A program made the translations under genes and the position numbers. Below the pieces are notes generated by a model. The model did not search any database, was not told the origin of the DNA, and worked only from the letters and a program-made list of their open reading frames with translations. 64,000 nucleotides of DNA, from contig CAWUHX010000046.1 of the NCBI GenBank assembly GCA_963922205.1, positions 434,001-498,000 on the forward strand, in the 5' to 3' direction. This stretch comes from Romanomermis culicivorax (lineage: Eukaryota; Nematoda; Enoplea; Mermithida; Mermithidae). This document shows, in pieces, positions 38,101-49,583 of the stretch. Position 1 is the first letter of the stretch, and every line of letters starts with the position of its first letter.

Positions 38101-40160
38101 CTCCCCCAAATTACGCTCATTTCACAAGCACAAGTTTTTATACTAAAAAGTAATTGATATCGAGACCAAAGGATTTATCAATCTGTTTATCTTAGGCTAA
38201 ATATGAAATGAAATCCAAAAGAAAGAAAGTATCATGCCACATTTTTGTAGTTTTCAATTGATTCTTGTCTGTGAAAACAATGATAATCATAATTTTTATT
38301 ACGAGAGATAGCGCTTGAATCTAAGTTTTTGAAATCACACATGCATCTTAATGGTCTCCCAGACGACCTTGGGGGATGTCGGCAGAATGTAACAGTATGG
38401 CATATGAGCTTACCACCAATAAAACATGACGTTAAAATCACATACTCTCAAGTTGAAGTAACTTGGAGTGGCAGTTTTACATTGTCAGATGGTAAACATC
38501 CATATTCTTCAGCTACTTTCGACGTGTCAACAATGACGATTTAAGCTGAAATACAGCCGAATGCGAGACCGAAAACTGAAGGTGGTCGAAACTTTTTACA
38601 TTTTTCTGCCGATTTTTCCGTGGCACCAAGGTAAAAACGTCTAGTGAGCTGGACAGACCACATTAAGCACGCTTTTTTGTCTTCAGTAATTTGTTTGGGC
38701 AATTTCATTCTAGAATGATGCAAAAATGTCTTCAGTTGCTGGGCCGAGTTTTTGTAGATTCTTGAACATGGAATTTTCAAGATTCTTGAACACTTAGATT
38801 CAAATCTAAGTGTGCATGGATGCTCAAAAGTAAAACACAATTTGATTAAAGGGACGAAAATTCGCAAAGTTATTGAATCTTACATTAATTTTCGCTGAAT
38901 TTGATCAAATTTTCTATTGAAAACCTGAACGATTGTTGAATATTCTCAGTTCACCAGGAAAATTTCGGGGGAACAAAAACAGAAAAAATGTTGAATTGAA
39001 AATTTCAACAAAAAAGACAAGTAGCATTCAGAGAATAATCCAAAATAAGGTATAAATTCGTGAAATTTGAACAAATTTGAACAAAAAACTGCGTTTAGAT
39101 CGATCAGAAATGGAAAAATCTGGGCTAGTGAGAACAGAGTGGATCACTGATTTTTAAAAATTTTCATCCTAGCGAGCCGTCCGTTCTTCTGCTACAGTGA
39201 ACCGAAATGCCATTGTCCATCTCATGAGCAGCCCACTCGTGGTTGATGCTTGACTCCGCCCGCTAGGAAAATTTCAGTTCACAACAGCATGACTAGTGCC
39301 CCCTTGAGCCTGATTGGTCAGTTTTTCTACACTCATTCATTTTGAAATGACCAAAGTAGCAGCCGGAGTTTCGGGAAAGATTTACTAGAGATGATCAGGA
39401 AATCAATTTCGATAGTCTTGGCATGGTTGAAGAGAGTGATTATCAATTACTCTGTTCATGAAAGAAAAATTTATTGAATAAAGTCAACGCGTCTTCCACG
39501 ATTTTAAATAAAAGTTTGGCTGCGATCTCACTGCATCGATCATTTCAAAATGAATGGAGTATAGTAATTCGAAATTATTAGTTCAATTACAATATTATTA
39601 TGAATTTCCTCGATTTTTAATTGACGAAGATTCTAGAGGATTCAACAGTTTTTGCCTTATCAAGAAACATTTCTTAAAGTAATTCTGAATGGATTTCATG
39701 TTTATTGAACACAATGTTTTGTTCTCAATCATATCATAATGAGCATGATAAAATCAATTTACCGACAATTTATTTAAATTTCATTTTCAAGAACTTTCTG
39801 ATTTTAAAATGAAGGTCGTTGTGATCGGAGTGAGCGTCAATGGAAGAATGCGTTCAACGTAATTTGAAAGTCGCAACCTTCGAAAGACTCAATGTCATTT
39901 TGTTATTTATGGCACCACAGGACGGATGGTGAGATATTTAACAGGAATAAAGCACAAGATAAAAGATCAAAAGTAGCCTTTATATAAGAATATGTTGCAG
40001 TATAATTCAGCATTCCGACCAAATGTGTGTTTTTCTGACGTCGTTTAAAAGGTATGTTCAATATTGTGGAGAGATTAGACTTGATAGAATTTCAAATCAA
40101 GACCTTCACCTTAATCGGAAGATGAATACAGTGGATGGGATCAAGTTGGCATCATGAAAA
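35187..40160. other. Gene-poor segment
   Basis: Several open frames of 60-140 codons occur (for example 35150-35563, 37499-37870, and 38541-38867 on the - strand). None has a recognisable domain, a convincing splice partner or a homologue in the window. The 37535 ATG begins a signal-peptide-like stretch (MKGAFLIIFVTILAIFA), but downstream cysteine-bearing segments do not join it in a consistent phase. A palindromic CATTCATTTTGAAATGA pair lies at about 39336 and 39540. Confidence 0.4.
37460..37532 (-). other. tRNA-like remnant, possibly a SINE head
   Basis: On the - strand GACTTAGTTGGTTAGAGCAT is a good polymerase III A-box and D-arm. The expected B-box region (CCGAGTGAAACTTTCAC) is decayed, and stems do not close by eye. 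A functional tRNA is unlikely; a tRNA-derived retroelement fragment is the more probable reading. Confidence 0.3.
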
Positions 40161-40162
40161 TA

Positions 40163-40535
40163 AGAGTTTTTCGAGAGCTAAATCCCTCAGATTTGTCTGA
40201 TACAAAACTCATGCGAAGATTTCGTTTTTTGATCGTCAAGGTGTATTGAACATTACTGAATTCATTCGTGGAGATATTGAATGCCCGACTCTGAGAAATC
40301 GAGCTATTCCAGCGATTTTGCAAGTTTGCATTGCTTTACGACACTATTCCTGTGAGGCATTTCAAATGATAATCGGTGACAGAAAGAATTAGTCAACCAA
40401 CGGCATGTCAAATTGTTCATTAAGTTACGGCGATTTTAAGGCATCTGCTACAATATATCAGTTTTCCGACTGGGGATCAACTGATTTTCACTCAAAAGCT
40501 GGTTTTCCTGGTAGGCATTCATGTTTTTCTCTAGA
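40163..40535 (+). pseudogene. PIF/Harbinger transposase relic (HARBI1-like)
   Basis: The order of motifs fits the N-terminal half of Harbinger DDE transposases. FRELNPSDLSD leads to MRRFRF, then after a shift of frame GVLNITEFIRGDIECPTLRN and LQVCIALRHYSCEAFQMIIG. After another frame change come ISQPTACQIV, YISFP and FHSKAGFPG. At least two frameshifts at a T-run near 40200-40215 and near 40393, plus stop codons, show it is dead. The catalytic region after FPG is not recognised. Confidence 0.75.
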
Positions 40536-41369
40536 ACTTTGGAATATGGAAGCAGGGTATTCGTCAGATATGCATACTCTGCTGTTCTAGTAGATGAGTT
40601 TCAATGATAGACGTTTGAAATTATTTCGTTACTCTAGGTGTACTGCTCTATCCTTTCCCTTCTTTCTGAGCACAATGCAATGATCATTGCTTCCTCATCA
40701 GCTGTAAATTTTGGTCTAACGCTCACTAGGCTGATCAAGAATAAACGAGATATTTAGTTTTTGTGTTTGGTAAAAAACACATGGTAAAAAATATTTTTAA
40801 CTAATTGATTCAAACTTGGAGCTGAGGCACGGCGATCCTTATGCTCTTTGTTCAATGATCGACATAATACCTTAGAGTATTTTTTACTTCTATGCTTCAT
40901 TTATAGATATGAAAGGCATATAATTTATCTTACTTTTTCTCTTCATCGATTGAAAGTTGAATTTTTTTGCAAATAGCAACATTAATGTGAGCATTTATCA
41001 ATGAGGAGACTTCAACGACTATCCTACCACATATAAAAGTTTTCGGATTATACAATGACGATAAAATATTTGATTGAGCAATTAGTTATTAGTAGTATTT
41101 TCTCTTATAGCGTATTTGAACATTTTGCATTCAAATTTACGGTCTGGGAAACCTTTTTTCTGGATATTTGAGTTTTTGTTGAAGAATGCGGCAAACTAGG
41201 CATCGATCTGTAGAAACTCCCGAAGACCAACCTAAAAAATTTTTCAAAAAGTTTCATCATAATTACTTATAGAGTTATGGCTACTAATATTTGATTCTAT
41301 TAGTAATAAAACAGTTTCTACTAGTCTTTTTCTAACAGGCTAAAGTCTATGGACCATTCTACACTTAGA

Positions 41370-41475
41370 CTGCTGAAAAGCCTTTTATGAATACAGACTT
41401 TAGCCTGGTCAAAATGTAGACCTGTCTATAGACTATAGACTTTAGCCTCATTTATGAATACGGCCCCTGTATGTT
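41370..41475. repeat. Short palindromic repeat with TTTATGAATACGGCCCC end
   Basis: CTATAGACTTTAGCCTCATT and AGACTTTAGCCTGGTC blocks recur in direct and inverted order around ATGAATAC strings. This looks like one end of a small inverted-repeat element; the opposite end was not delimited. Confidence 0.4.
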
Positions 41476-41530
41476 TAGTAAAAAAAACAGTAGTCTAGAT
41501 TAGGGGTGTGTCAGTCTCACCCTTTATGCC

Positions 41531-42517
41531 GATTCTGTCCTTAATCCCCGAACGTCCTCTTTCTCCGAACGTCCCGATTCCCCAAAAGTCCCTATTCCCC
41601 GGAGGTCCCGACTTCCCGAATAATGAATAAAATTCCCTTTTCCCCGAACAACGCATTAGTACCTATTCCCCGAACAATGCATTAGTACCTATTCCCCGAA
41701 CGTCCCGATTCCCCAAATAGGACGGATTCACTTTTTTTGACTAAATTGAATCCGGATCTTAAAAAATTGTTTCGTCAAATCATGATCCAGATCTAGATAG
41801 CTGCAGTCGTCGGATCTGTATCAAGTTCCTGAACAGCAGATCCGACCAGATCCCGATCATGTACAGGGAGCCAAAAAAAGGCGACCGATGCTGACTTTCA
41901 TAACTTTTGAACGGATGGAGCTTTTATAATGCGGATTACTGCATTACAATGCCCTGCTTTTCTTCGTTACAAGGGCCAAATTTTATGCCCCTAGCATTTA
42001 TGATTACTGTACAAACAGAAATTCAGTTAAAGTGGTCTTTTTTCAAAAACTAAAAGTTGTGAAATAAAGTAGAAGTTGTGAAATCAAGGTAAAAGTTGTG
42101 AAACTAAAATAATAGTTGCGAAAGCAAAATAATAGTTGCGAAATCAAAGTAAAAGTTCTCTTATTATGAAAAAAGTTTTGTGAAGCTGTTTACACACAAT
42201 AATACCTTAAAAATCACCCAGATTTTTAAGTTGCACGTAATCTAAAGTCAGCAACTTTTAATTTTAATTTTTTATACCTACAATTTAGAATGTTGTCTAT
42301 GGAAAAATTTTCAATTTACAAAGTGCAATCTAAAAAAGCCTTCTTCTGTTTTCGGAGAAACGGGATTCGACATTTTCGGGGAATAGGGACGTTCGGGGAA
42401 AAGGGAAAATCAGTGTTTGATTTATAGCGTTCTACGGGGAAACGGGACTTTCGGGGAAAAGGGACTTTCGGGGAATCGGGACATTGGGGGAAAAGGGACA
42501 TGCGGGGAATGGGGATA
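41531..42517. mobile_element. Second fold-back element with 16-bp subrepeat arms
   Basis: The left arm (about 41545-41715) is an array of CCCGAACGTCCCGATTCC-like units. The right arm (about 42350-42515) is the reverse complement, with 16-bp units TTCGGGGAAAAGGGAC. The 13-mer CACCCTTTATGCC flanks both sides, at 41518-41530 and 42518-42530, exactly 1000 bp apart. The interior contains a truncated copy of the GGTGAGCC element (from about 41863, GGGAGCCAAAAAAAGGCGACC) and AGTTGTGAAA-type repeats. Confidence 0.72.
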
Positions 42518-42530
42518 CACCCTTTATGCC

Positions 42531-43125
42531 AGTGCCGATCTCGCATGCTTTCGTCATCAATGTTATATTTCTATAAATGCGTTTTACAGTATTCATTATT
42601 CTGCTTTCCGCTGATTACACTCTAATTTAGTTTAATAACAAAATTCTGGATAATGACTACTTTTAGTCATTCTGCTTTTGTATGGAACTTTTTTACCATT
42701 TTGACGACTACATAAATTAAGACAATATGCAACTATTGCACTTAAGAAATTAGTAGGTGATCGAGATAAACACGGTTTTGGACACAGCAGCTCGAGGAAG
42801 AACTTGGAAACTCATCGACTGACTAACATGAAATATTTAGTCGAGTAAAAATCAGTCAAAAAATAAAAATTGACTTCTAAGGACCACTCATATTCCCTTC
42901 TGTTCAGATTAATTTCCTTCATGACATGGAGTACTTAAGTGGTCAATATAACAACATTGAAGTTTCAAAGTGATTCTCACATGGGTTATGTAATAAAACC
43001 GTGCTCCACTTATGAAATATTTCGGCTTTCGTGCTCATTTTTTCATAATTTTAAATTTTGCATTTAGCGATCGAAAAATCCCATAATCAGCATTATAGAT
43101 CACATGTAAGTGTTAGCATAATTGA
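42531..43125. other. No feature recognised
   Basis: AT-rich sequence without domain, splice structure or repeat that I can support. Confidence 0.4.
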
Positions 43126-43735
43126 CAATAAAAATTTGCTCAACTCGGAATTGAAACATTAAGAATGGAACAATGGATGGATAGAGCATTTTTTGTGAAT
43201 TCGTTTTCTGTAGAACTAACACCTTTTGTGTGTTCTTCTTGCATAGTGTGCATCTTCCCTGAGTCGTTGTCCCCGTCTCTGACAAAGAATGCTTGCCATC
43301 ATCTGATTTTAGGGCCTAGACATATGTTGTTGGTCCCGCTGGATGTCTACCAACATCGTTGCAACAGTAGCCGCTTTCTATCCGAGTGGAGAACGAGATG
43401 GCAGGGGAGTCGTCATGCAGCTACAACTGCCATATCCAATCCATTTGAAAATAGGTTGAACTACAATTTCTTAGACCGTAAAAGTTTGATCTGTAGTTGC
43501 CTATTTTTTCCATTCCTTGATTGTATTCTAAAATCAGTCGAGGCTGCTTGACCAAAATACCCTCTGTTATTTTGATGACATAGAGATTTGTCTTGTAAAG
43601 CACGGATCTAGTTGGACATGACAGTCAGAACACTCCTGTCATGGCATCGAACACACATGACATTTCTATTACATTTGTAATCAAACTCATTCGCATGTTT
43701 TTGAAAGTTGTCCGGAGGACACGAGTAAACAATTT
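43126..43735 (-). pseudogene. piggyBac-type transposase relic (C-terminal part)
   Basis: On the - strand the sequence reads VFDAMTG/VRCHDRSVLTVMS, then QPRLILEYNQGM and NYRSNFYGLR, then GRCTLCKKNTQKV. These correspond in order to the late catalytic region, the YNxxMGGVD-type block and the C-terminal cysteine-rich zinc ribbon of piggyBac transposases (DDE_Tnp_1_7 family). They lie in different frames and are interrupted by stops, so the copy is inactive. Decayed upstream sequence probably continues to about 44060. Confidence 0.65.
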
Positions 43736-43739
43736 TGTG

Positions 43740-45950
43740 TGAGCTTTTCACCAACTGCTTCAGTGGCTCCCAATCCCTTCTATTGCAGGTTGAACATTAT
43801 ATCGTGATGTGAAAAATTGATAGGATGTGATTGTTTGATTTCTTCGATCATATCATTGATAACACGGACACATGCTCATCAAAGTGATTGTGATAGTACC
43901 TGGATATCAAAATACATTGTGACACTGTAGCTGCAATCAAAAAGTCCAACGTTGTTGTCAAACTGCAGAAAAAGCTCAACGTTCCAAAAGTGGAATATCG
44001 TGGTATAAACTGTTATTACCTATTTGTCTTTTTAGGTTATGGTATGCACCAATAGAAAATGAAAAACCTACAGCTTCTGGCGTAGACTGTGATGAATCAA
44101 TTCTATCAAACAAAAATTTTTTTGGGGATGATTGATTTATCTCCCAAATTAATAGCTTTTATGAATTTACAAAAATAGTACCTGCTTGCTGCTTTTATTT
44201 TTACGAGCATTCAAAAATAGACTATTGGTACCAGCTAATCAGCACTTTTCAATCTGCGTGGCACACGGTAACACCTAATATCTTTTCATATTATTCTTAT
44301 TGTTAATTGCATATTGTTCATCATTTTTCAATCTTTTATCTGTCTAGTCGAAAAATAGATCAGTCACGTTATCTTCTGAGCAAAAATGCGTGATGTTTAC
44401 AGCCAAAATAATAACTGTGGAGGTCGGAAGGAGCGCCAAATAAATTTTCAAGTGGTGCATTCTAATATAGAAACCGCAGGTTTCAATCCTTGTTTAGGTT
44501 TTTTGAGCAGGTTCTATATATATTTTTTTCTACTTTTTTCTCACAGATCATCAGCCTAAAATTTAACAAGTTTCCTGTAAATTCTATCTTCAAAACATAA
44601 CAAAAAATATATAGCTCTTCTTCTGAGCTGCAGCTACCTTAAATGTGGCTGATAATTGCTTAAAAACTTTTATGGAAAGGTTTTCCGTAGTTAGCGACTT
44701 GCATCAAAATTTTCAGCTTTCTGTTGCTGGTTCAACTGGAATAAGGACTCCTATGCAGGACAGGTTCATTTATTTCCAGAAAAGTGGCATCTGACAGATT
44801 GTGAAATTATATCTTGATCTAAAAATTGTATGAATGTCTGGCATTCAGCATGTCTAGTAAACTGTCATCGAAGGGCACATTTGATATACACATTTGTTTA
44901 GTAGTAACAGCATGAAACTTCTTGAATGGTGGCTCATGCTACACAAACTGTCTTCGTAATTAGGTCATTCATTTCAGATCCAATATCCAGCTTGGCAATC
45001 TTATCAGATTACTGTCAAGTCAACATCATTTTTAGGACATTTATTTATTGTTGTTTCTGTGACAAAATCATCTATAACATGGTTACACCTCTTTTTGTGG
45101 ATCCTTTGAATCCAGAGGGAATAAATGACTGACATTAAAAGTCAGGCTTACAGTCGGTTTAATTCGGTGCACTAGATACAATAAAGCCTATAATTAGACT
45201 AATGAATTAGCTTAATTGAAAATTTTTTGATATCATTAACATTGCCCCTTCATATTTATGTTAGCTCTTGCATTCTACTAATGTCTGCTGATGTCCTGTA
45301 AATTTGGTATATGCGGATTGTGTACGCAATTTAAATTTCTATTATCTATACATGATATAAACAACCTCAATGATTCAGAGTAAACTTTTGATTTCCAAGA
45401 TTTCTGAAATTATGGACTTAAGGGTCAATATTGATGACAAACAGTCATCAACATAACACTGTCAATATATTTTTAAAACAGCATCAGAAGTATCGAACCT
45501 AATATTATAATACTTTTATTCCAACCTGAATGAGTATAAAGTTGGAGCGTACCCTTCTTGGAATATAGTTGTTCAAACAGGGATAAAACTTTGTTAGAAA
45601 TAGCTCAGAGACGTTCTACAAAATGACTATTTGGGAATAAAGCTCAGATTATCATACTAGAGTCCAAAAATCTTATCTTGAATCCCCTGAATTTCGGCAC
45701 CTTTGTACAGACTTCTGTTGTTATTATCTCATTATTGGCTTAAAATGCTTGAATTCGCCTTTGTTTTTCATTTTCAATTCATCTTGTTTCGCACAAAAAT
45801 TCATTAAAACTGTTCAAATCTGTATTCAATTCAAATTTTCTGGAATATGATTTTCCTACTCGGTGTTTTGATGTCTGAAATAGCCTACCCGAATATGTTA
45901 TTACCAGTTCAAATATTTATGCCTTAGAACTTAGAGTAATAAAATTTTTA
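43740..45950. other. Gene-poor segment
   Basis: The part nearest 43740-44060 may be further decayed piggyBac sequence on the - strand. A weak polymerase III B-box-like string (GGTTTCAATCC) lies at 44467-44477 without a convincing A-box. No gene is supported. Confidence 0.4.
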
Positions 45951-45952
45951 GG

Positions 45953-46036
45953 AGTTGGAAAATTTCGCATTTAATTGTTCTAAAAATTTTCTAAAAAAAA
46001 ATTTTTAGAACAATTAGATGCGAAATTTTCCAACTT
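45953..46036. repeat. Near-perfect hairpin, arms about 38 nt, small loop
   Basis: AGTTGGAAAATTTCGCAT... to 45990 pairs with ...ATGCGAAATTTTCCAACTT ending at 46036. Only one or two mismatches (TT versus GA near the middle) and a loop of about 10 nt interrupt the pairing. It is either a tiny palindromic element or a pre-miRNA-like hairpin; transcription is unknown. Confidence 0.85.
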
Positions 46037-46489
46037 CATGGGCAAAAGTGGCTTCGATTTTCACAAAAGTTGGTTTCATGGATGAGAAAAAAGTTAGTGA
46101 GGTTCAGACATCTTTAACTACCCACGAAAGTAGGGCTTTATTTACACTGTATAAATAGGATGACAAAAATCGATAAGTTTTGTGTCATCTCTAATTATAT
46201 TATTATTAATTCTGAACTTTATTGATTCTGGAATTCTAGAATGGCAGTGTAAGATGTGCAAGAAATTATGGGAAAAGATTTTAATAATGAATTGTTTTCG
46301 CCAAAAACACTTATTTTTTTTTTGTTTCGAAATAAACAATGCAAGAGAGGGGGAAAACAAAAAAGGCGAAACACAGGGATTTTTACTTACAAGAGGAGGT
46401 GGAATCAAGAGATTTTTTGTAACCTCAAAAATATTGGAGTTTTTTCAAAACAGAATCATACATACTTTTTTTTTAAAGATACAAGTGTT

Positions 46490-46930
46490 GTGTATTGATT
46501 GATCACTGGACTAAGTTGAAGATAGATTAGCCTTAGGATACTTGGTAAATATCCAACTGAAATACTAGCTGGCAAATAGATAACTTTAATAAGGCTAATT
46601 AACACAACATGTAATATCAAAGTACTGAATAGTACAATAAATAAATAATGAATATACAAAACAACACGGCTGAAAAATCACAGAAAATCATGGAATGTTC
46701 TAGAACCTTGAAGGATATAAAAGAATATTATAGAATATTGTGAAAGGTTCTAGAACTTTAGGGTACAATGCAGTACTTGAAATGTACCTGCACATCATGT
46801 TGTGTGATCATACTGTAAGATGTGTGTCACTTGTACTTGCACATCATATCACATGATCATACTGAAAGGTATGCATCACTTGTATTTCACATCATGTAAT
46901 GTTATCATACTGTAAGATATGTATCAACAA
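46490..46930. repeat. Dispersed repeat, inverted copy at 57105-57490
   Basis: Shared blocks include GATTAGCCTTAGGATA, GGTAAATATCCAACT, TAATAAGGCTAATTAACACA and GGTTCTAGAAC, along with the ACATGATCATACTGTAAG repeats. They occur here in one orientation and at 57105-57490 in the other. Several direct ~60-bp subrepeats (CACATCATGT..GATCATACTG) occur at 46790-46920. Confidence 0.75.
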
Positions 46931-49575
46931 GGATAGCTTAGTAGCAATGAAATCAAGCAAAAACCAATTGGGAAACAATTTGTAAGTTTTTCTACATATG
47001 GCACATGAGTTAAACCACAAAATTGAGTGATTGCAAATCATAATGAAACACTTTTCTCGCAAAATCAGTTCATTGGTAGAATGCTTAATGAAATTTCGTC
47101 ATCAAACTGAAAATGGTCTGGAAGCTCTGTGAAATCCGACATAAATTTTGGTGAGCTTTGTGAAATCAGTTTTTGGCTCCAAGTCCCTTTTTCTGCTTCT
47201 AAGCTGAAAATATCACGAAAAAATTCTAAGGAATACTTGCGTAGCGTCACAAATTTTCAGTCCTATGCGACATATATTTTACCAGAAAGTTGTAAAAATA
47301 TAGAGTGGTATATACTTTTCTTTATTCAGTAGCATTACAGGAAAAACAGGCTGCAGGTCACTCATGCCCTGTTAAAAATTTGTTGAGTGACCACTCTCAT
47401 TATGTCAAGTCGTTCTACAGGTATGCCGGAATGTCTACTAATTTCTTGGGTGACCTATGATCAATGATCAGCAGCTCCACTTGAGCTTCACTATGGCGGG
47501 AGACATTTCGGTTGCTCTTGCATCCCATGGTTCACTGTTTTCGCTGTATAAATTTTGCCAGTACAATCCATTTTCTGCACTTTTTCCTGCTTATGCATTT
47601 CGCATTTTAGACTTCACTGTTTGTTCCGTTTCCATCATGCATCCTCATAGAAAAATTTTGAATCTAAGTTATCTTCTATAAAACCCGAACCAATAAAAGA
47701 TGCGGATTAATGTTATTAATAGTTGGATGAGAGTGTACACTGTCGTACTTCATGCTATTTAGCCAAAGCGCAAAGTAATGTTCATTTTGAGACCATGCTA
47801 ATTTGGAGTAAGACAGAGTCAGTTCTGAAGTATTTTTTGTGAAAAAGGTCTCTTAAAAATTTTGATAATGTGTGAAACCTCCTGAATAATTAAAATGAAT
47901 TATTTTATTGGCCCTGATTCAGCCATTTATCATAGAATCGATTAATGATTCAAGAAACTCATTCTGCACAATAAGGATATTTTTTCTTAGAGGGTGTTGG
48001 CGGTCGCCCAGTGATCAATTGCTCGATCTTCTTCTAATTGCTCAGAAACCGTACGTTTTTGAAAATTAAACTTTCTCGCTCATTATGAAAAATTTTGGGC
48101 TCTCATTTTTGCTTAATTTGATGCAAGACTGATTTATTTTATGTGAACACAGGTTGTTGATCATCAAAGTCTAATAAAATGGATGCTTCAGGATTTGAAG
48201 GTTGCTTCCCCTTCCAACAAAAAAAAGAACCTTTCCTCGCATAAATCTAGGTCGCCTTCGTACTTATCTGCTATCCAGCATGTAATCCATATTCTGTCGC
48301 TTCTCGTTTGACTTGGATTCATACAGGCTGATATTTTTATCCAACTTAGTGACCTATGTGCTTTTGCTAAACTGCTGCGTTCCGAAAAGATTTTCCAACT
48401 AGAAATTTGAATCCAAAATATCAAATGTATGATTTTCGATAATACAAACGACATTTCAAGACGTCAGGATTTTACTTTCAAGTGTATCTATCGTAAAACA
48501 GGCCATGTAGTACATGTAACAATAGCTTTTAACTATAGCATTTGAAAAAACAGATTATAGATTTCGTACTACTCCTTCTGCTCATCAACTGCTTCCAGAC
48601 ACCTGACCAGCAAATGGCTTCAAGTGAAAAGTATAAAGGGACATTTTTGTCAGGGATCTTATTGGGTCGGGATATTTTGTTGTGGACATTTTGTTTGGAT
48701 ATTGGAAAAAGGAACATGCTGAAGCCATATATACTTCACCACATGGCCACGGTCATTTCAGCCATGACCAATGAAATCTTACTGCATATGAAACGCAACC
48801 AATCATAATTGACATCAATTTTTTCCAGCCCAGTCTGATTGGTCATGGTTACCATGGTCGTATCCATGCTGTGAACCGTGCCGTGAAGTACGAATGTGGC
48901 TTTAGGATCATTATTGGACCTGTCAAAGTGAGTTCGATGGAGTTAACATTTATTCCCAATTTTCTCCATCTTTTGACTAAAATGTTACTACCACAAAAAT
49001 CCTCAAGAGTGAAATTTACTGACATGTAGCATATTAGTCGTACACAGCTTTTCCCCTGGAACATTGTTCGAAGTTTGCCCATTAATCTGTTTATTTTTCA
49101 ATTATCCAAATTTTCAAAGGTCACCTCCATTCAGAAAACTAATAAACTAAAGTCCAACAATACGGTTGATGTTTTTTCTTTCGTGTTATCTCGTGTAATT
49201 CTATTTAATCACAATAGTCCTCGTGTGACATGTTTTCTTTGCATAATTAGACCCAATTATTTAATTGACCACTAATTGAATTTTTGTCGTATTTAAAGAT
49301 CCCAGATATGTGACATTTCGTTTTTTGGTGCTAATGTTTTAGGAGCTGCATTTCAGCATGGTCATTAGATTAGTCATTTTTTTATCGCTGTGTGAAAGTT
49401 AAAAAGAAGAATACCATAACGGATCCTGTAAAATAGACTTTGCGACATGTCATTAATAAGTTCGAACTTAAAGAACTGGTATACTGTAACCAATAAAAAC
49501 TGTGCTTTATGCTTTTCGATCAAATTATTATCTTTTTCAGTACTTATTTTCTACACTTGTAGTTTTTGAATTTTT
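46931..49575. other. Gene-poor segment upstream of the third 7TM receptor
   Basis: Isolated frames (47457-47681, 48188-48454 on the - strand, 48542-48808) show no domain. The last begins with a hydrophobic stretch but relies on a non-ATG start. The final few hundred bases presumably hold the promoter of the gene at 49584. Confidence 0.4.
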
Positions 49576-49583
49576 AGAGAAAC

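Noticed and set aside
38541..38867. 108-codon - strand frame
   Set aside because: No family, signal or splice context is recognised; length alone is not sufficient in a 64 kb window.
44440..44490. tRNA-like B-box GGTTTCAATCC on the + strand
   Set aside because: No matching A-box or cloverleaf stems could be drawn.
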